The notes below the pieces were generated by a model. That model saw nothing but the letters and a program-made list of their open reading frames with translations, did not search any database and was not told where the DNA came from. Positions 9,691 through 18,745 of a stretch of 64,000 nucleotides of DNA are shown here, piece by piece; the stretch's first letter is position 1; each line of letters opens with the position of its first letter. The position numbers and the translations under genes are program-made. The stretch comes from Microbacterium sp. AK031 (GTDB taxonomy: Bacteria > Actinomycetota > Actinomycetes > Actinomycetales > Microbacteriaceae), in NCBI RefSeq assembly GCF_024807145.1, contig NZ_JANUCA010000002.1, forward strand, positions 62,001 through 126,000. The letters are read 5' to 3'.

Positions 9691-11805
9691 TTACTCGCCC
9701 TTGGTCTTCTGGACGATCTCGTCGGCCACGGCCCTGGGGACCTCGGCGTAGGAGTGGAACTCCATCGAGTACACCGCGCGACCAGAGGTCTTCGAGCGCA
9801 GGTCGCCGATGTATCCGAACATCTCGGACAGCGGAACCTGTGCACGGACGACCTTGACGCCGGCGGCGTCCTCCATCGACTGGATCTGACCACGACGCGA
9901 GTTCAGGTCACCGATGACGTCACCCATGTACTCCTCAGGAGTACGGACCTCGACGGCCATCAGCGGCTCGAGAAGCACAGGGTTGGCGCGACGCAGGGCT
10001 TCCTTCATGCCCATCGATCCAGCGATCTTGAACGCCATCTCCGAGGAGTCGACGTCGTGCGCTGCACCATCGACGATGGTCGCCTTGACGCCCACGATCG
10101 GGAAGCCGGCGAGAACGCCGACGTTCATGGAGTCCTGGAAACCGGCATCGATGGAGCCGATGTACTCACGCGGGATGCGACCACCGGTGACGGCGTTCAC
10201 GAACTCGTAGGTCTTCTCGGCGTCCAGGTCGAGCGGCTCGATGTTGAACTGGATCTTCGCGAACTGACCCGATCCACCGGTCTGCTTCTTGTGCGTGTAG
10301 TCGTACTTCTCGACGGACTTCTTGATCGTCTCGCGGTACGCCACCTGCGGCTTGCCGACGTTCGCCTCGACGTTGAACTCGCGCTTCATGCGATCCACGA
10401 GGATGTCGAGGTGCAGTTCGCCCATGCCCTTGATGGTCGTCTGACCGGTCTCGGGGTTGAGTTCGGTGCGGAAGGTCGGGTCCTCCTCAGCGAGCTTCTG
10501 GATGGCGACACCCAGCTTCTCCTGGTCGGCCTTGGTCTTCGGCTCGATCGCGACCTCGATGACGGGCTCGGGGAACGTCATCGACTCGAGGACGACCGGG
10601 GACGTCGGGTCGGTGAGGGTGTCACCGGTGGTGGTGTCCTTGAGACCGATGACCGCGTAGATGTTTCCGGCGGTGACCGAGGGAACCGGGATCTCCTTGT
10701 TGGCGTGCATCTGGAAGATCTTCCCGATGCGCTCCTTCTTGCCCTTGGTCGAGTTGACGACCGCGGAACCGGAGTCGAGGTGACCCGAGTAGACGCGAAC
10801 GTAAGTGAGGCGACCGAAGAACGGGTGCACCGCCACCTTGAACGCGAGAGCGGCGAACGGGTCGTTCGCATCGGGGTGACGCTCGACGATCGTGTCGTAG
10901 TCCTTCGGGTCGTGCGCCTGAATGGCACCGACGTCGAGCGGGTTCGGCAGGTAATCGATGACTGCGTCGAGCATCGGCTGCACGCCGCGGTTCTTGAACG
11001 CCGAACCGCACAGGACCGGGTAGATCTCCGAAGCGACGGTCAGCTTGCGGATCGCTCCCTTGATCTCGGCGACCGAGAGCTCTTCGCCGCCGAAGAACTT
11101 CTCCAGCAGCGCGTCGTCGGTCTCTGCGACGGTCTCGAGGAGCAGCTGACGGTACTCGGCAGCCTTCTCCTTGAGGTCAGCAGGAATCTCCTGGATCTCG
11201 TACTTGGCGCCCATGGTCACGTCGCCCTTGGAGTCACCCTCCCAGACGAGTGCACGCATCTCGACGAGGTCGATGACGCCGACGAAGTCGTTCTCCGCAC
11301 CGATCGGCAGCTGGATCACGAGCGGCTTGGCGCCGAGGCGGTTGATGATCGTGTCGACCGTGAAGTAGAAGTCAGCGCCGAGCTTGTCCATCTTGTTGAC
11401 GAAGCAGATGCGCGGAACGTTGTACTTGTCAGCCTGACGCCACACGGTCTCGGACTGGGGCTCGACGCCCTCCTTGCCGTCGAAGACGGCGACTGCGCCA
11501 TCGAGGACGCGGAGCGAGCGCTCCACCTCGACGGTGAAGTCGACGTGACCGGGGGTGTCGATGATGTTGATCTGGTTCTTGTCCCAGTAGCAGGTCACGG
11601 CGGCAGACGTGATCGTGATGCCGCGCTCCTTCTCCTGCTCCATCCAGTCGGTGGTCGAGGCGCCATCGTGCGTCTCGCCGAGCTTGTGGTTGACGCCCGT
11701 GTAGAACAGGATGCGCTCGGTGGTGGTGGTCTTGCCGGCATCGATGTGCGCCATGATGCCGATGTTGCGGACCTTGCTCAGGTCGGTGAGCACGTCTTGT
11801 GCCAC
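9691..11805 (-). CDS. fusA: Translation elongation factor EF-G
   Basis: A 704-residue translational GTPase that drives ribosomal translocation. Visible motifs are the P-loop AHIDAGKT near residues 18-25, RGITITSAA (switch I), DTPGHVDF (G3) and NKMDKLGAD (G4). Domains II to V follow with expected length, including [10 protein letters not shown] of domain III and the C-terminal [12 protein letters not shown]. Position between rpsG and tuf is the standard str-operon order. A 13-bp hairpin lies in the 91-base gap to rpsG and a 12-bp hairpin directly after the stop. Confidence 0.98.
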   Translation of the reverse strand: MAQDVLTDLSKVRNIGIMAHIDAGKTTTTERILFYTGVNHKLGETHDGASTTDWMEQEKERGITITSAAVTCYWDKNQINIIDTPGHVDFTVEVERSLRVLDGAVAVFDGKEGVEPQSETVWRQADKYNVPRICFVNKMDKLGADFYFTVDTIINRLGAKPLVIQLPIGAENDFVGVIDLVEMRALVWEGDSKGDVTMGAKYEIQEIPADLKEKAAEYRQLLLETVAETDDALLEKFFGGEELSVAEIKGAIRKLTVASEIYPVLCGSAFKNRGVQPMLDAVIDYLPNPLDVGAIQAHDPKDYDTIVERHPDANDPFAALAFKVAVHPFFGRLTYVRVYSGHLDSGSAVVNSTKGKKERIGKIFQMHANKEIPVPSVTAGNIYAVIGLKDTTTGDTLTDPTSPVVLESMTFPEPVIEVAIEPKTKADQEKLGVAIQKLAEEDPTFRTELNPETGQTTIKGMGELHLDILVDRMKREFNVEANVGKPQVAYRETIKKSVEKYDYTHKKQTGGSGQFAKIQFNIEPLDLDAEKTYEFVNAVTGGRIPREYIGSIDAGFQDSMNVGVLAGFPIVGVKATIVDGAAHDVDSSEMAFKIAGSMGMKEALRRANPVLLEPLMAVEVRTPEEYMGDVIGDLNSRRGQIQSMEDAAGVKVVRAQVPLSEMFGYIGDLRSKTSGRAVYSMEFHSYAEVPRAVADEIVQKTKGE

Positions 11806-11856
11806 AGGAGTGTCCTTATCTTCGAGATGTCGCTGAGCGACGAGGTGAAGGGTGCT

Positions 11857-11885
11857 CGGTCAGGGGCGGAGGCCGCCCCTGACCG
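11857..11885 (-). promoter_or_regulatory. 13-bp perfect hairpin between rpsG and fusA
   Basis: Arms 11857-11869 and 11873-11885 pair perfectly with a 3-base loop, 11 bases after the rpsG stop and 51 bases before the fusA start. It has no U-tract. A stem this stable inside an operon suggests partial termination or mRNA processing that sets ribosomal-protein against elongation-factor output. Confidence 0.6.
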
Positions 11886-11896
11886 GGCGAAGCTGT

Positions 11897-12367
11897 TTAC
11901 CAGCGGTAGTGAGCGAACGCGCGGTTCGACTCGGCCATCTTGTGAGTGTCCTCACGACGCTTGACCGCAGCGCCCAGACCGTTCGAGGCATCCAGGATCT
12001 CGTTCTGGAGACGCTCGGTCATGGTCTTCTCACGGCGACCCTTGGCGTAGCTGACGAGCCAGCGCAGCGCGAGGGTGTTCGCACGGTGAGGCTTGACCTC
12101 GACCGGGACCTGGTAGGTCGAGCCGCCGACGCGGCGGCTGCGGACCTCGAGGGTGGGGCGCACGTTGTCGAGCGCCTTCTTCAGCGTGGCGACGGCATCC
12201 TGGCTATTCTTCGCCTCGACGCCGCGGAGGGCGCCGTAGACGATCGACTCTGCCAGCGACTTCTTGCCGTCGACGAGGATCTTGTTCACCAGCGAGGTGA
12301 CGATCGGAGCGCCGTATACCGGGTCGTTGACGACGGGGCGCTTGGGGGCGGGACCCTTACGAGGCAT
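11897..12367 (-). CDS. rpsG: 30S ribosomal protein S7
   Basis: A 156-residue protein of standard length, starting [11 protein letters not shown] and ending [14 protein letters not shown] ([10 protein letters not shown]). It binds the 3' major domain of 16S rRNA and starts head assembly of the small subunit; in other bacteria it can be a translational repressor of the str operon. The conserved [18 protein letters not shown] and [11 protein letters not shown] segments are clear. It begins 5 bases after the rpsL stop, which implies translational coupling. Confidence 0.98.
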   Translation of the reverse strand: MPRKGPAPKRPVVNDPVYGAPIVTSLVNKILVDGKKSLAESIVYGALRGVEAKNSQDAVATLKKALDNVRPTLEVRSRRVGGSTYQVPVEVKPHRANTLALRWLVSYAKGRREKTMTERLQNEILDASNGLGAAVKRREDTHKMAESNRAFAHYRW

Positions 12368-12372
12368 CTAAC

Positions 12373-12741
12373 TCAACCCTTCTTCGCGCCGTAGCGGGAA
12401 CGAGCCTGCTTACGGTTCTTGACTGCCTGGGTGTCCAGGGCGCCGCGGACGATCTTGTAACGCACACCGGGGAGGTCCTTGACACGACCGCCGCGGACGA
12501 GCACCAGGGAGTGCTCCTGCAGGTTGTGGCCCTCGCCGGGGATGTAGGCGGTGACCTCGGCCCCGTTGCGGAGCTTCACACGAGCGACCTTGCGCATCGC
12601 CGAGTTCGGCTTCTTCGGGGTGGTGGTGTAGACGCGGGTGCATACCCCGGCCTGCTGCGGGTTCGACTTGAGCGCCGGCGCCTTGGTCTTGGTGACCTTG
12701 GGCGAGCGACCCTTGCGAACCAACTGCTGAATGGTTGGCAC
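12373..12741 (-). CDS. rpsL: 30S ribosomal protein S12
   Basis: A 122-residue S12 protein of the decoding centre. The conserved [13 protein letters not shown] loop carries Lys43 and the VKDLPG loop carries Lys88, both wild type, so the classic streptomycin-resistance substitutions are absent. It is the first gene of the str operon. A 250-base leader with a plausible sigma-70-type promoter and hairpin-forming sequence lies upstream. Start ATG at 12741 is preceded by GAGGAGAG. Confidence 0.98.
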   Translation of the reverse strand: MPTIQQLVRKGRSPKVTKTKAPALKSNPQQAGVCTRVYTTTPKKPNSAMRKVARVKLRNGAEVTAYIPGEGHNLQEHSLVLVRGGRVKDLPGVRYKIVRGALDTQAVKNRKQARSRYGAKKG

Positions 12742-12909
12742 GTTCTCTCCTCATAATGCTGCACGGTGACAGCGTGATGGGTTTCACATCATGACCCACC
12801 GGCACGCCGGAATCGACGTGCTTTTGGTGTGATGGGTATGCCGTGGGGGCAGACCGGTATGGACCGGTGCCCGTGTGCAGGCACGCCGAGACGTGCACAT
12901 ACCTGATCA
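12742..12909 (-). promoter_or_regulatory. Long rpsL leader with hairpin-forming segments
   Basis: About 165 bases separate the predicted promoter from the rpsL start. On the minus strand this leader contains an imperfect stem around 12845-12875 (GGGCACCGGT with ACCGGTCTGCCC) and a second pairing of TGGGT with ACCCA around 12776-12802. It could host autogenous control by S7 or S12 or simply be an untranslated leader. No known riboswitch is recognised. Confidence 0.4.
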
Positions 12910-12939
12910 AGTGTAATGCCGCGTAACGTACGCGGTCAA
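12910..12939 (-). promoter_or_regulatory. Predicted promoter of the str operon
   Basis: On the minus strand TTGACC (12934-12939) and TACACT (12910-12915) are separated by 18 bases, a reasonable match to the housekeeping sigma consensus, in the only intergenic region upstream of rpsL. Confidence 0.55.
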
Positions 12940-12994
12940 ATGACGGCCGATGTCGCGATCCGTCGGCGTGTCCGGACCCGTGCCGAAGTCACGA

Positions 12995-15900
12995 TCACCG
13001 CAGATCACGGATGCGAGCGACGACCGTGTCTGCGTCTCCACTGCGTCGTTCGTACGTGACGGCGATGATGAGCAACACCGCGCCGATCACGGCGAGCGTG
13101 ATCCACCACGGCATCGAGGCGATCCCCCGCCCGATCTGCACCGAGAAGACGAACACGTTCTCGATCGGCAGCACGATCATGCCGAGGATGAACGGCGCCG
13201 CAAGACGCCTGCCGGCACCGACCATGATCGCGGCGAGTGCGAGCACCATGACGAGGATCGCCCGCCAGGTCAGCGGATCGGTGAACGTCGAGGCGATCGA
13301 AGCGCTCATCATCGTGATGAGCCCCGGCGCCAGCAGCTGCCACGAGCCGAGGTGGCCGGCCGGCCATGCATCCACTCCACCCGCGCTTTCCGTCCGCCCG
13401 CTTCTCAGACCATGGATGCCGGCGAGCAGCAGGAACGCGCCGAGCGGCAGTGAGAACCACTCCACTCTCAGCTCTCGGGGGCTCCACGCGACGACGGCGG
13501 TGATGAACGCGACGCCGAACAGGAACCACACCGGCGGCAGCGTGGTGCGCTGTGCGCGCACGGCGCTGGTGAGCATCAGAGCGAGGATGCCGATCATCAG
13601 TGCCCACATCAGCCAGATCGACCCCCAGTCGCGCTCGATCGCGCACCACGTGCCGGCGGCGAGGGCGAGGACTGCGGGTGCGAACATCCAGCGCGTCTCG
13701 CGCACCGGCGAGTCCGCACGCGCTGACGAGCGTATGCCGCGACCAGAGCACACGAGGATGATCGCCGCCACCGCGGAGACTGCGAAACAGGCCGCGAAGA
13801 GCGCTGCTCCGTGCAGGAAGGCCTGATCGACGCCGAGTCCCATCCTCACGCCCTGCACAGGCCCGGCGATCGCCGCGACGCCGGCTGCACCGAGGGTCGG
13901 CACGACGAGGGTGCGCATTCGAGCGGCGCCCACGCGCCGGCTGATGCGCGCGAACCACGCGCCGACGGCCAGCAACGCCGCCCCTCCCCCGAGCAGCGCG
14001 AACGCCCGCCATGGCACCTCCACGGAGGCGCGCGTGTCCGGCTCCACAAGTGCGAGCAGCGCGATACTCGGCAGCACGGCGACGCCGAGTCCGGCAGCAT
14101 AGAGTCCGCGCACGTCGGCTCCGCGCGCTGTGATCACAGCGGCGATCATCACCGCTGCCAACGACGGCGGAAGCAGATACGCCTCGAGCAGGTCGACGCC
14201 GTTCATGGCCCACACGCACCACAGCGCGCCGGTGAATGCCGCGCCGGCCACCCACCATCCGTAGCGGCGCCGGGTGAGCACCGCACTGGCCGCAGCGCCG
14301 ATACCGAGGATCATGAGCACGAGGAACGTGGTGCCGAGTCCCGCGGCCTCCCTGGCGATCGCCAGGGCGGTGGCGATGACGCCGGTCAGCAGCGCCGATG
14401 CCTCGATCGCGACACGCGCGGCGGCCGCAGCATCCGCCGGCAGGCCATTGCGACGCAATGCATCTCGGATCAGGGTGGTGCTCGGCAGCACGAGCGCCAC
14501 GATCGCGGCGATGACGGGGAGCGTGACCGGCGATGCGCTTATGGCGAGCACCTGGGCGCCGAGGCACACCACGACGACCGCGACGGTGGGAACCAGCATC
14601 CCGCTCGCGATCGTACGCAGCACGATGTTGAGCCCTGGGCGCCTGGTCAGCACCAGTGACAGGGCGAGCGCGAACATCAGTGCGGTCGACAGCGCGGTCC
14701 AGCCGCTGCGTTCGAAGACCACCTGGACGATTCCACCGACGAACGGCACCGCAGTGATGACGAGGACGGCGTACCAGTCGCGAGCACCGACCCGCGGCAG
14801 GAATGTCACGATGACAGCGCCGACCAGTCCCGCCGATGTCACCAGGGACAGCACGGCTATGCTGCCGAGTGTCGTCTGCGTGAGCGCCTGGGCGAGGCAC
14901 ACGAGCGCATAGGCGAAGCCGGCGCCGACGTGCAGGAATCTGGTGCCGCTGGGCAGCGGCCGACTCGACAGCGCCAGCACGGCGATCACCCCGATCCCTG
15001 CGAGCGGCGCGATCTGCGGATCCAGCCACGAGATCAGGATGCCGACCGCGACAGCCGCGTGGACACCGATGAGCAGGACGATGCGGTGGGGAGTGACAGG
15101 GCGGTTCCCTCTGCTGAGCGCGATCGCCGTGACCGCGGCGGCAGTCAGCACGATGACGAGCCGCGCCGCGAGAGGCAGGAGGTCGCTGCACGCGAGGGTG
15201 AGAACGGTGAGCACGGCTGCGCCGATCGCGACGACGTCGGTGCCGGCGGCGAGACCGCGCAGCGACTGGCGGCGCACGTCTTCGTCGCCGGTCCGGCGGA
15301 TATCGCGATCGCGGGCGAGACCGCCGAACAGGGCGAGCCCCGAGGCGATCCCCGCCATCCCGATCAGCGCCGCCCAGTCCGAAGGCGCCGTCAGCATCGG
15401 CCAGCTCTCTCCGCGCACGACAGCATCAAGGGCATCTAAGAGCGTCGTCGCGGCGTACAGCAGCGGCAGCAGCCCGAGCACACCGACCACGACGAGGCCA
15501 CCCGCTGCGAGCATCGAGCGGACGATCATCCGCAATCCCGGAACGACCGCGACCAGGGCGAACGCGAACGCCGCAGCGGTCGGCAGCACCGCAGGCAGCC
15601 ATTCGCCGGCCGATTGCGCCACCGGAGATGTGATCGCGAGGACGAGTGCCACCGTCGCGGAGCCGCCGGCGACGAAGCTCCACCAGTGCCGCAGCAGCTG
15701 ACGCGCCGCCAGGACGGCGTGACATGCGATGAGCGCGAAGATCCCACTGAGGCCGAGCATCGCGATGACCGTGGCGCCGAAGGACAAGGCGCCGAAGACG
15801 GAGAGCGGCACGGCGCTCAGCACGGCGATCACCTGGAAGGCTGCGAGTGAACGCGTGGCGGTCCTCGGCGACGCCGCTGTCAGGACAGTCGCCAGAACGG

Positions 15901-16711
15901 CCGCTGCGAGGTATCCGTGAGCCGAGACATAGCTCGACCCGGCCGCGTAGCCGAACATGGCAGGCACGGACGCTATGCCGAGCATCGCGGCCCATTGCCA
16001 TACTCGGACTCGCGAGAGGCGGCCTGCGGCGAGCATCACCGTTCCGGCCGCTGCCGTCGCGAGTCCGGCGAGCAGCCAGGCAGCCGCGTCGGTCACACCG
16101 AGCGCGGCGATGGCATAGACGTCAAGAGCCACGAACACCAGTCCGAGAGCGCCGACCGCTTCTGCGGAGAACTGCAATCCACGTCGGGCGAGCATCCAAG
16201 CGCCGCCGAGGAACAGGAGCGTCACCAGTCCCACGACGATGCTGCGGATTCCGCGGTCCGAGAGATCCGGATTCAGGAACGTGAAGATCAGAGCCGCTAT
16301 CGCGAAGAGTCCTGCGCCGGCGATCGCGAGCACGGACTGCACCGTGGCACTTGAGCGTGCAGGCTGTGCGGGCGGCGTGGGATCCGTTCCGCCCGGCGGC
16401 GCAGGACGAGGGGCGACGGCCGACACGGCGTGCGGCGCTGGGGCGGCCGCGGGCGCCGGCACCGCGTCGGCGCGGTGTGCACGCACGTGGGGCACGCGGT
16501 TCAGCACCGCCTCACGTGCGCGGAGCGCCGCGGCTGCCGCCTCCGACGCCTCCCACAGTTCGATGCCGTAGGCACCACGGAGGTCTGCGTCGCAGCGGGG
16601 GCAGCATCCGTCGGCCAGTCGTTCGAAAGCGCAGACCGGGCAGGTCGTGTTGCCCAGCAGGTGCCGGGCGACACTCTCACCCCAGCTGATCACGTCGGTC
16701 GTGGTGCTCAT
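12995..16711 (-). CDS. Large polytopic membrane protein with N-terminal zinc ribbon (SCO7613 C-terminal-domain type)
   Basis: A 1238-residue protein. Residues about 24-45 form a zinc ribbon, CPVCAF...CCPRCDADL. A Pro/Ala-rich linker follows to about residue 130, and the rest is a near-continuous series of roughly 30 hydrophobic helices ending in a short basic cytoplasmic tail. The architecture resembles the actinobacterial family annotated 'SCO7613 C-terminal domain-containing membrane protein'; no biochemical role is known to me. ATG at 16711 overlaps the XRE gene stop by one base (TGATG), so this is the last cistron of a DUF2975-XRE-membrane-protein operon. A GTG one codon earlier is possible. 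The forward strand also shows long open frames here, which are GC-bias shadows. Confidence 0.85.
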   Translation of the reverse strand: MSTTTDVISWGESVARHLLGNTTCPVCAFERLADGCCPRCDADLRGAYGIELWEASEAAAAALRAREAVLNRVPHVRAHRADAVPAPAAAPAPHAVSAVAPRPAPPGGTDPTPPAQPARSSATVQSVLAIAGAGLFAIAALIFTFLNPDLSDRGIRSIVVGLVTLLFLGGAWMLARRGLQFSAEAVGALGLVFVALDVYAIAALGVTDAAAWLLAGLATAAAGTVMLAAGRLSRVRVWQWAAMLGIASVPAMFGYAAGSSYVSAHGYLAAAVLATVLTAASPRTATRSLAAFQVIAVLSAVPLSVFGALSFGATVIAMLGLSGIFALIACHAVLAARQLLRHWWSFVAGGSATVALVLAITSPVAQSAGEWLPAVLPTAAAFAFALVAVVPGLRMIVRSMLAAGGLVVVGVLGLLPLLYAATTLLDALDAVVRGESWPMLTAPSDWAALIGMAGIASGLALFGGLARDRDIRRTGDEDVRRQSLRGLAAGTDVVAIGAAVLTVLTLACSDLLPLAARLVIVLTAAAVTAIALSRGNRPVTPHRIVLLIGVHAAVAVGILISWLDPQIAPLAGIGVIAVLALSSRPLPSGTRFLHVGAGFAYALVCLAQALTQTTLGSIAVLSLVTSAGLVGAVIVTFLPRVGARDWYAVLVITAVPFVGGIVQVVFERSGWTALSTALMFALALSLVLTRRPGLNIVLRTIASGMLVPTVAVVVVCLGAQVLAISASPVTLPVIAAIVALVLPSTTLIRDALRRNGLPADAAAAARVAIEASALLTGVIATALAIAREAAGLGTTFLVLMILGIGAAASAVLTRRRYGWWVAGAAFTGALWCVWAMNGVDLLEAYLLPPSLAAVMIAAVITARGADVRGLYAAGLGVAVLPSIALLALVEPDTRASVEVPWRAFALLGGGAALLAVGAWFARISRRVGAARMRTLVVPTLGAAGVAAIAGPVQGVRMGLGVDQAFLHGAALFAACFAVSAVAAIILVCSGRGIRSSARADSPVRETRWMFAPAVLALAAGTWCAIERDWGSIWLMWALMIGILALMLTSAVRAQRTTLPPVWFLFGVAFITAVVAWSPRELRVEWFSLPLGAFLLLAGIHGLRSGRTESAGGVDAWPAGHLGSWQLLAPGLITMMSASIASTFTDPLTWRAILVMVLALAAIMVGAGRRLAAPFILGMIVLPIENVFVFSVQIGRGIASMPWWITLAVIGAVLLIIAVTYERRSGDADTVVARIRDLR

Positions 16712-16950
16712 CACTCCCCCGATCCGTCGCGGTCGCCATCATCCGCGTCGGGAATCCAGCGCAGGATGTCGCCCGGCTGGCATTCCAACACCTGGCAGAT
16801 CGCGTCGAGCGTGGTGAAGCGCACAGCCTTGGCTCGTCCGTTCTTGAGCACAGCGACGTTCGCGGGGGTGATGCCGATCGCGTCCGCGAACTCCTGCACG
16901 CTCATCTTCTTGCGCGCGAGCTGCACGTCGAGGTCGATGACGATGGGCAT
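16711..16950 (-). CDS. Small XRE/Cro-type helix-turn-helix regulator
   Basis: A 79-residue protein made almost entirely of one Cro/CI-type HTH domain: QLARKKMSVQEFADAIGITP, then NVAVLKNGRAKAVRFTTLDA with the recognition helix, then ICQVLECQPGDILRW. This is the YozG-like subgroup of mini-regulators often paired with DUF2975 membrane proteins, as here. Its ATG overlaps the DUF2975 stop by one base and its stop overlaps the next start by one base, so all three are translated as a unit. It probably autoregulates through the inverted repeats upstream of the operon (17435-17472). Confidence 0.9.
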   Translation of the reverse strand: MPIVIDLDVQLARKKMSVQEFADAIGITPANVAVLKNGRAKAVRFTTLDAICQVLECQPGDILRWIPDADDGDRDGSGE

Positions 16951-17426
16951 CAGACGACCTCGGACATGTCCTGCTCGAGTTCGAGTGCTTTGCGCAGCAG
17001 CCCACGAAGCACGACGACGAGCAGCGCGAGGGCTATTCCGACGACGACGCCAAGGACCGACACGAGCAGGATCGACGGAGAGCCCGCCTCGGCCAACAGG
17101 ATGACCACGTTCGAGATGATGATGATCAGGCTGGCTGCGATCATCGTGGCGATGATGACGTCGACGTAGATGAACGCCTTCGAACTGAAGATGCGTTCCG
17201 TCCGCACGAGCGAGAGAAGCCGCCAGATGCAGATGAGCACCACTTCCACGCAGATGAGGAACACCACCGCAGCGATGAGGCCCGGGATCTCAAGGTTCGC
17301 GAACTCGGGGAATCTGTCCGCCGTGGCCGCGGCGAGGCCCGGGATCATCCACACCTGAGCGGCGAGCAGCAGGAGCAGCATCACGGCGATCAGAGTTTTC
17401 AGCACAGCGGTCACACGTGGTTGCAT
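16950..17426 (-). CDS. DUF2975 family membrane protein
   Basis: A 158-residue protein with four hydrophobic helices: near residues 10-32, 45-70, 90-115 and 125-150. It matches the size and partner of the DUF2975 family, which is repeatedly found next to small XRE regulators. ATG at 17426 was chosen because AGGCGAAC lies about 8 bases upstream; a longer frame to 17495 would start inside the predicted operator. It is the first gene of a three-gene operon. Role unknown; the pairing suggests that the membrane protein modulates the XRE regulator. Confidence 0.85.
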   Translation of the reverse strand: MQPRVTAVLKTLIAVMLLLLLAAQVWMIPGLAAATADRFPEFANLEIPGLIAAVVFLICVEVVLICIWRLLSLVRTERIFSSKAFIYVDVIIATMIAASLIIIISNVVILLAEAGSPSILLVSVLGVVVGIALALLVVVLRGLLRKALELEQDMSEVV

Positions 17427-17434
17427 CAGTTCGC

Positions 17435-17472
17435 CTATCGATAAGCGGCCGGTATCTATCGAAAAACGATAG
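17435..17472 (-). promoter_or_regulatory. Candidate operator of the DUF2975-XRE operon
   Basis: Two related inverted repeats stand just upstream of the first ATG: TATCGATA at 17436-17443 and CTATCGAAAAACGATAG at 17456-17472 (6-bp arms, 5-base spacer). Both contain TATCG/CGATA half sites about 20 bases apart, consistent with binding of a dimeric regulator such as the XRE protein encoded in the operon. Confidence 0.5.
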
Positions 17473-17547
17473 CCTTGGATGCGAGGTCGATTCAAGCCAC
17501 AGCCGCGCGCTCACAGGAAACGCACGGGTCATAGGAGAGAGCGCGCG

Positions 17548-18195
17548 CTACGGAGCCTCGGGGTCGAAGGGAGAGTCCAGCGAGGACGTCAGCTCCTCCA
17601 GCAGCGCCTCGATCTGCGGTTCGACGTGCTGCGAGATGGCGGCCTGCACGTTGAGACGGTGCCGAAGCAGCATGCCGCAGATCTCACGTCCGACCATGTT
17701 CGCGTACTCGTCGGCGAGGGCGACCTCTTGGCGCAGCGCGGCCTTGGCATCCTCCGTCAGCGGAGGCAGCGGCGGGAGCTCGACACTCGATTCATCCGCG
17801 AGTCCTGCGATCGTGAAGAGGAACGGCGCACCCGGCACCGGATCAGGGTCGAGCGGCAGCCCTTCGAACTCCGGCTCCAGGTCTTCGGTGGGGCGATAGC
17901 TGCGCGCGCGGTTGCGTGCAGCCTGCTGATCGAGCTCGGACTGCAGCATCGGCAGGTTGCGGGCCGTGTACTCGGCGACCGCGTGATCGACGATCGTCTT
18001 GATACGCGTGGAGAGACCATGCTGCACGCCGTGCGGAACGTTCGCACCGATGCCGGCGGCGGAGAGGATGGGCGAGCCCAGGCAGCGGCGGCACGGGGCG
18101 ATGCGTCCGCGATGAGTGGCGGGCTCCCAACGCGGCACCCAGCGCAGCCAGGCCTCGACGGCCTGGTCGACCTGCGTCTCTAGCGACCGCTCCAC
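17548..18195 (-). CDS. Uncharacterised soluble protein
   Basis: A protein of about 215 residues, acidic and without membrane helices or signal peptide. The N-terminal part VERSLETQVDQAVEAWLRW precedes an isolated CRRC; the C-terminal half is helical (ALADEYANMVGREICGMLLR, then QHVEPQIEALLEELTSSL). I do not recognise a family. GTG at 18195 (after GGAAAA) is preferred because the longer frame to a GTG at 18270 overlaps the upstream gene and lacks a ribosome-binding site; that longer start remains possible. It is the distal gene of a run of small same-strand genes, so it may be cotranscribed with the membrane protein at 18240-18710. Confidence 0.7.
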   Translation of the reverse strand: MERSLETQVDQAVEAWLRWVPRWEPATHRGRIAPCRRCLGSPILSAAGIGANVPHGVQHGLSTRIKTIVDHAVAEYTARNLPMLQSELDQQAARNRARSYRPTEDLEPEFEGLPLDPDPVPGAPFLFTIAGLADESSVELPPLPPLTEDAKAALRQEVALADEYANMVGREICGMLLRHRLNVQAAISQHVEPQIEALLEELTSSLDSPFDPEAP

Positions 18196-18239
18196 GTTTT
18201 CCAGAATACGGTCATCCGCGCGATTCTCGCGTGAGTCGA

Positions 18240-18710
18240 TCAGTTCTCGTCGATATCGTCGCGCTCCCACGGCCAGCGCGGACGCTTCGCGCGTGTGCGC
18301 CGCAGCGCGACACCCGCCCAGCCTGCGATCGCCGCCGTTGCGAGAATCACGACGCTCGCGCCACCGGTGATGAGCTCCCCCATGACCGCCAGGGCATTCA
18401 CGAAGTCACCCGTCACCACCAGTGCGCCGATCGCTGCCGCGAGCATGTGTGCGAACGCCGTGGCGATCGATATCGTCCAGACGGAACGGAACTTCGGGTG
18501 CGTGATCCGGACGGCGAGATAGAAGATGCCGGCGAACACCGCGACGGCGACGATCGTGCCGGTGATGCCGGGAGCCTGGCCAGTGTCCGGTACCGAGATG
18601 ATATCGGCATCCGTCACGACGCTCAGCGCACCGAGGCCGAAGACGGCGATCGCGAAGAATCCGATCGTCGTCATGACCGTCGCCAGGACAGCCGAGACCC
18701 CCGCAGGCAC
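18240..18710 (-). CDS. Four-helix membrane protein of unknown function
   Basis: A 156-residue protein with four predicted membrane helices (TVMTTIGFFAIAVFGLGA, GTIVAVAVFAGIFYLAVRI, a central SIATAFAHMLAAAIGALVV and GGASVVILATAAIAGWAGVA) and a charged C-terminal tail RAKRPRWPWERDDIDEN. No family is recognised. The start is a GTG at 18710, 35 bases after the preceding gene; the internal ATG 12 codons later is an alternative. Codon use matches the neighbours. Confidence 0.75.
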   Translation of the reverse strand: MPAGVSAVLATVMTTIGFFAIAVFGLGALSVVTDADIISVPDTGQAPGITGTIVAVAVFAGIFYLAVRITHPKFRSVWTISIATAFAHMLAAAIGALVVTGDFVNALAVMGELITGGASVVILATAAIAGWAGVALRRTRAKRPRWPWERDDIDEN

Positions 18711-18745
18711 AGGGCCGCGGGGGTCAGGAGAAGAGATGTCCGTGA

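Noticed and set aside
9649..11964. Plus-strand frame of 771 codons opposite fusA
   Set aside because: Complementary shadow of EF-G, with no motif of its own.
12742..12994. Riboswitch in the rpsL leader
   Set aside because: Some hairpins are possible but no conserved riboswitch motif is recognised.
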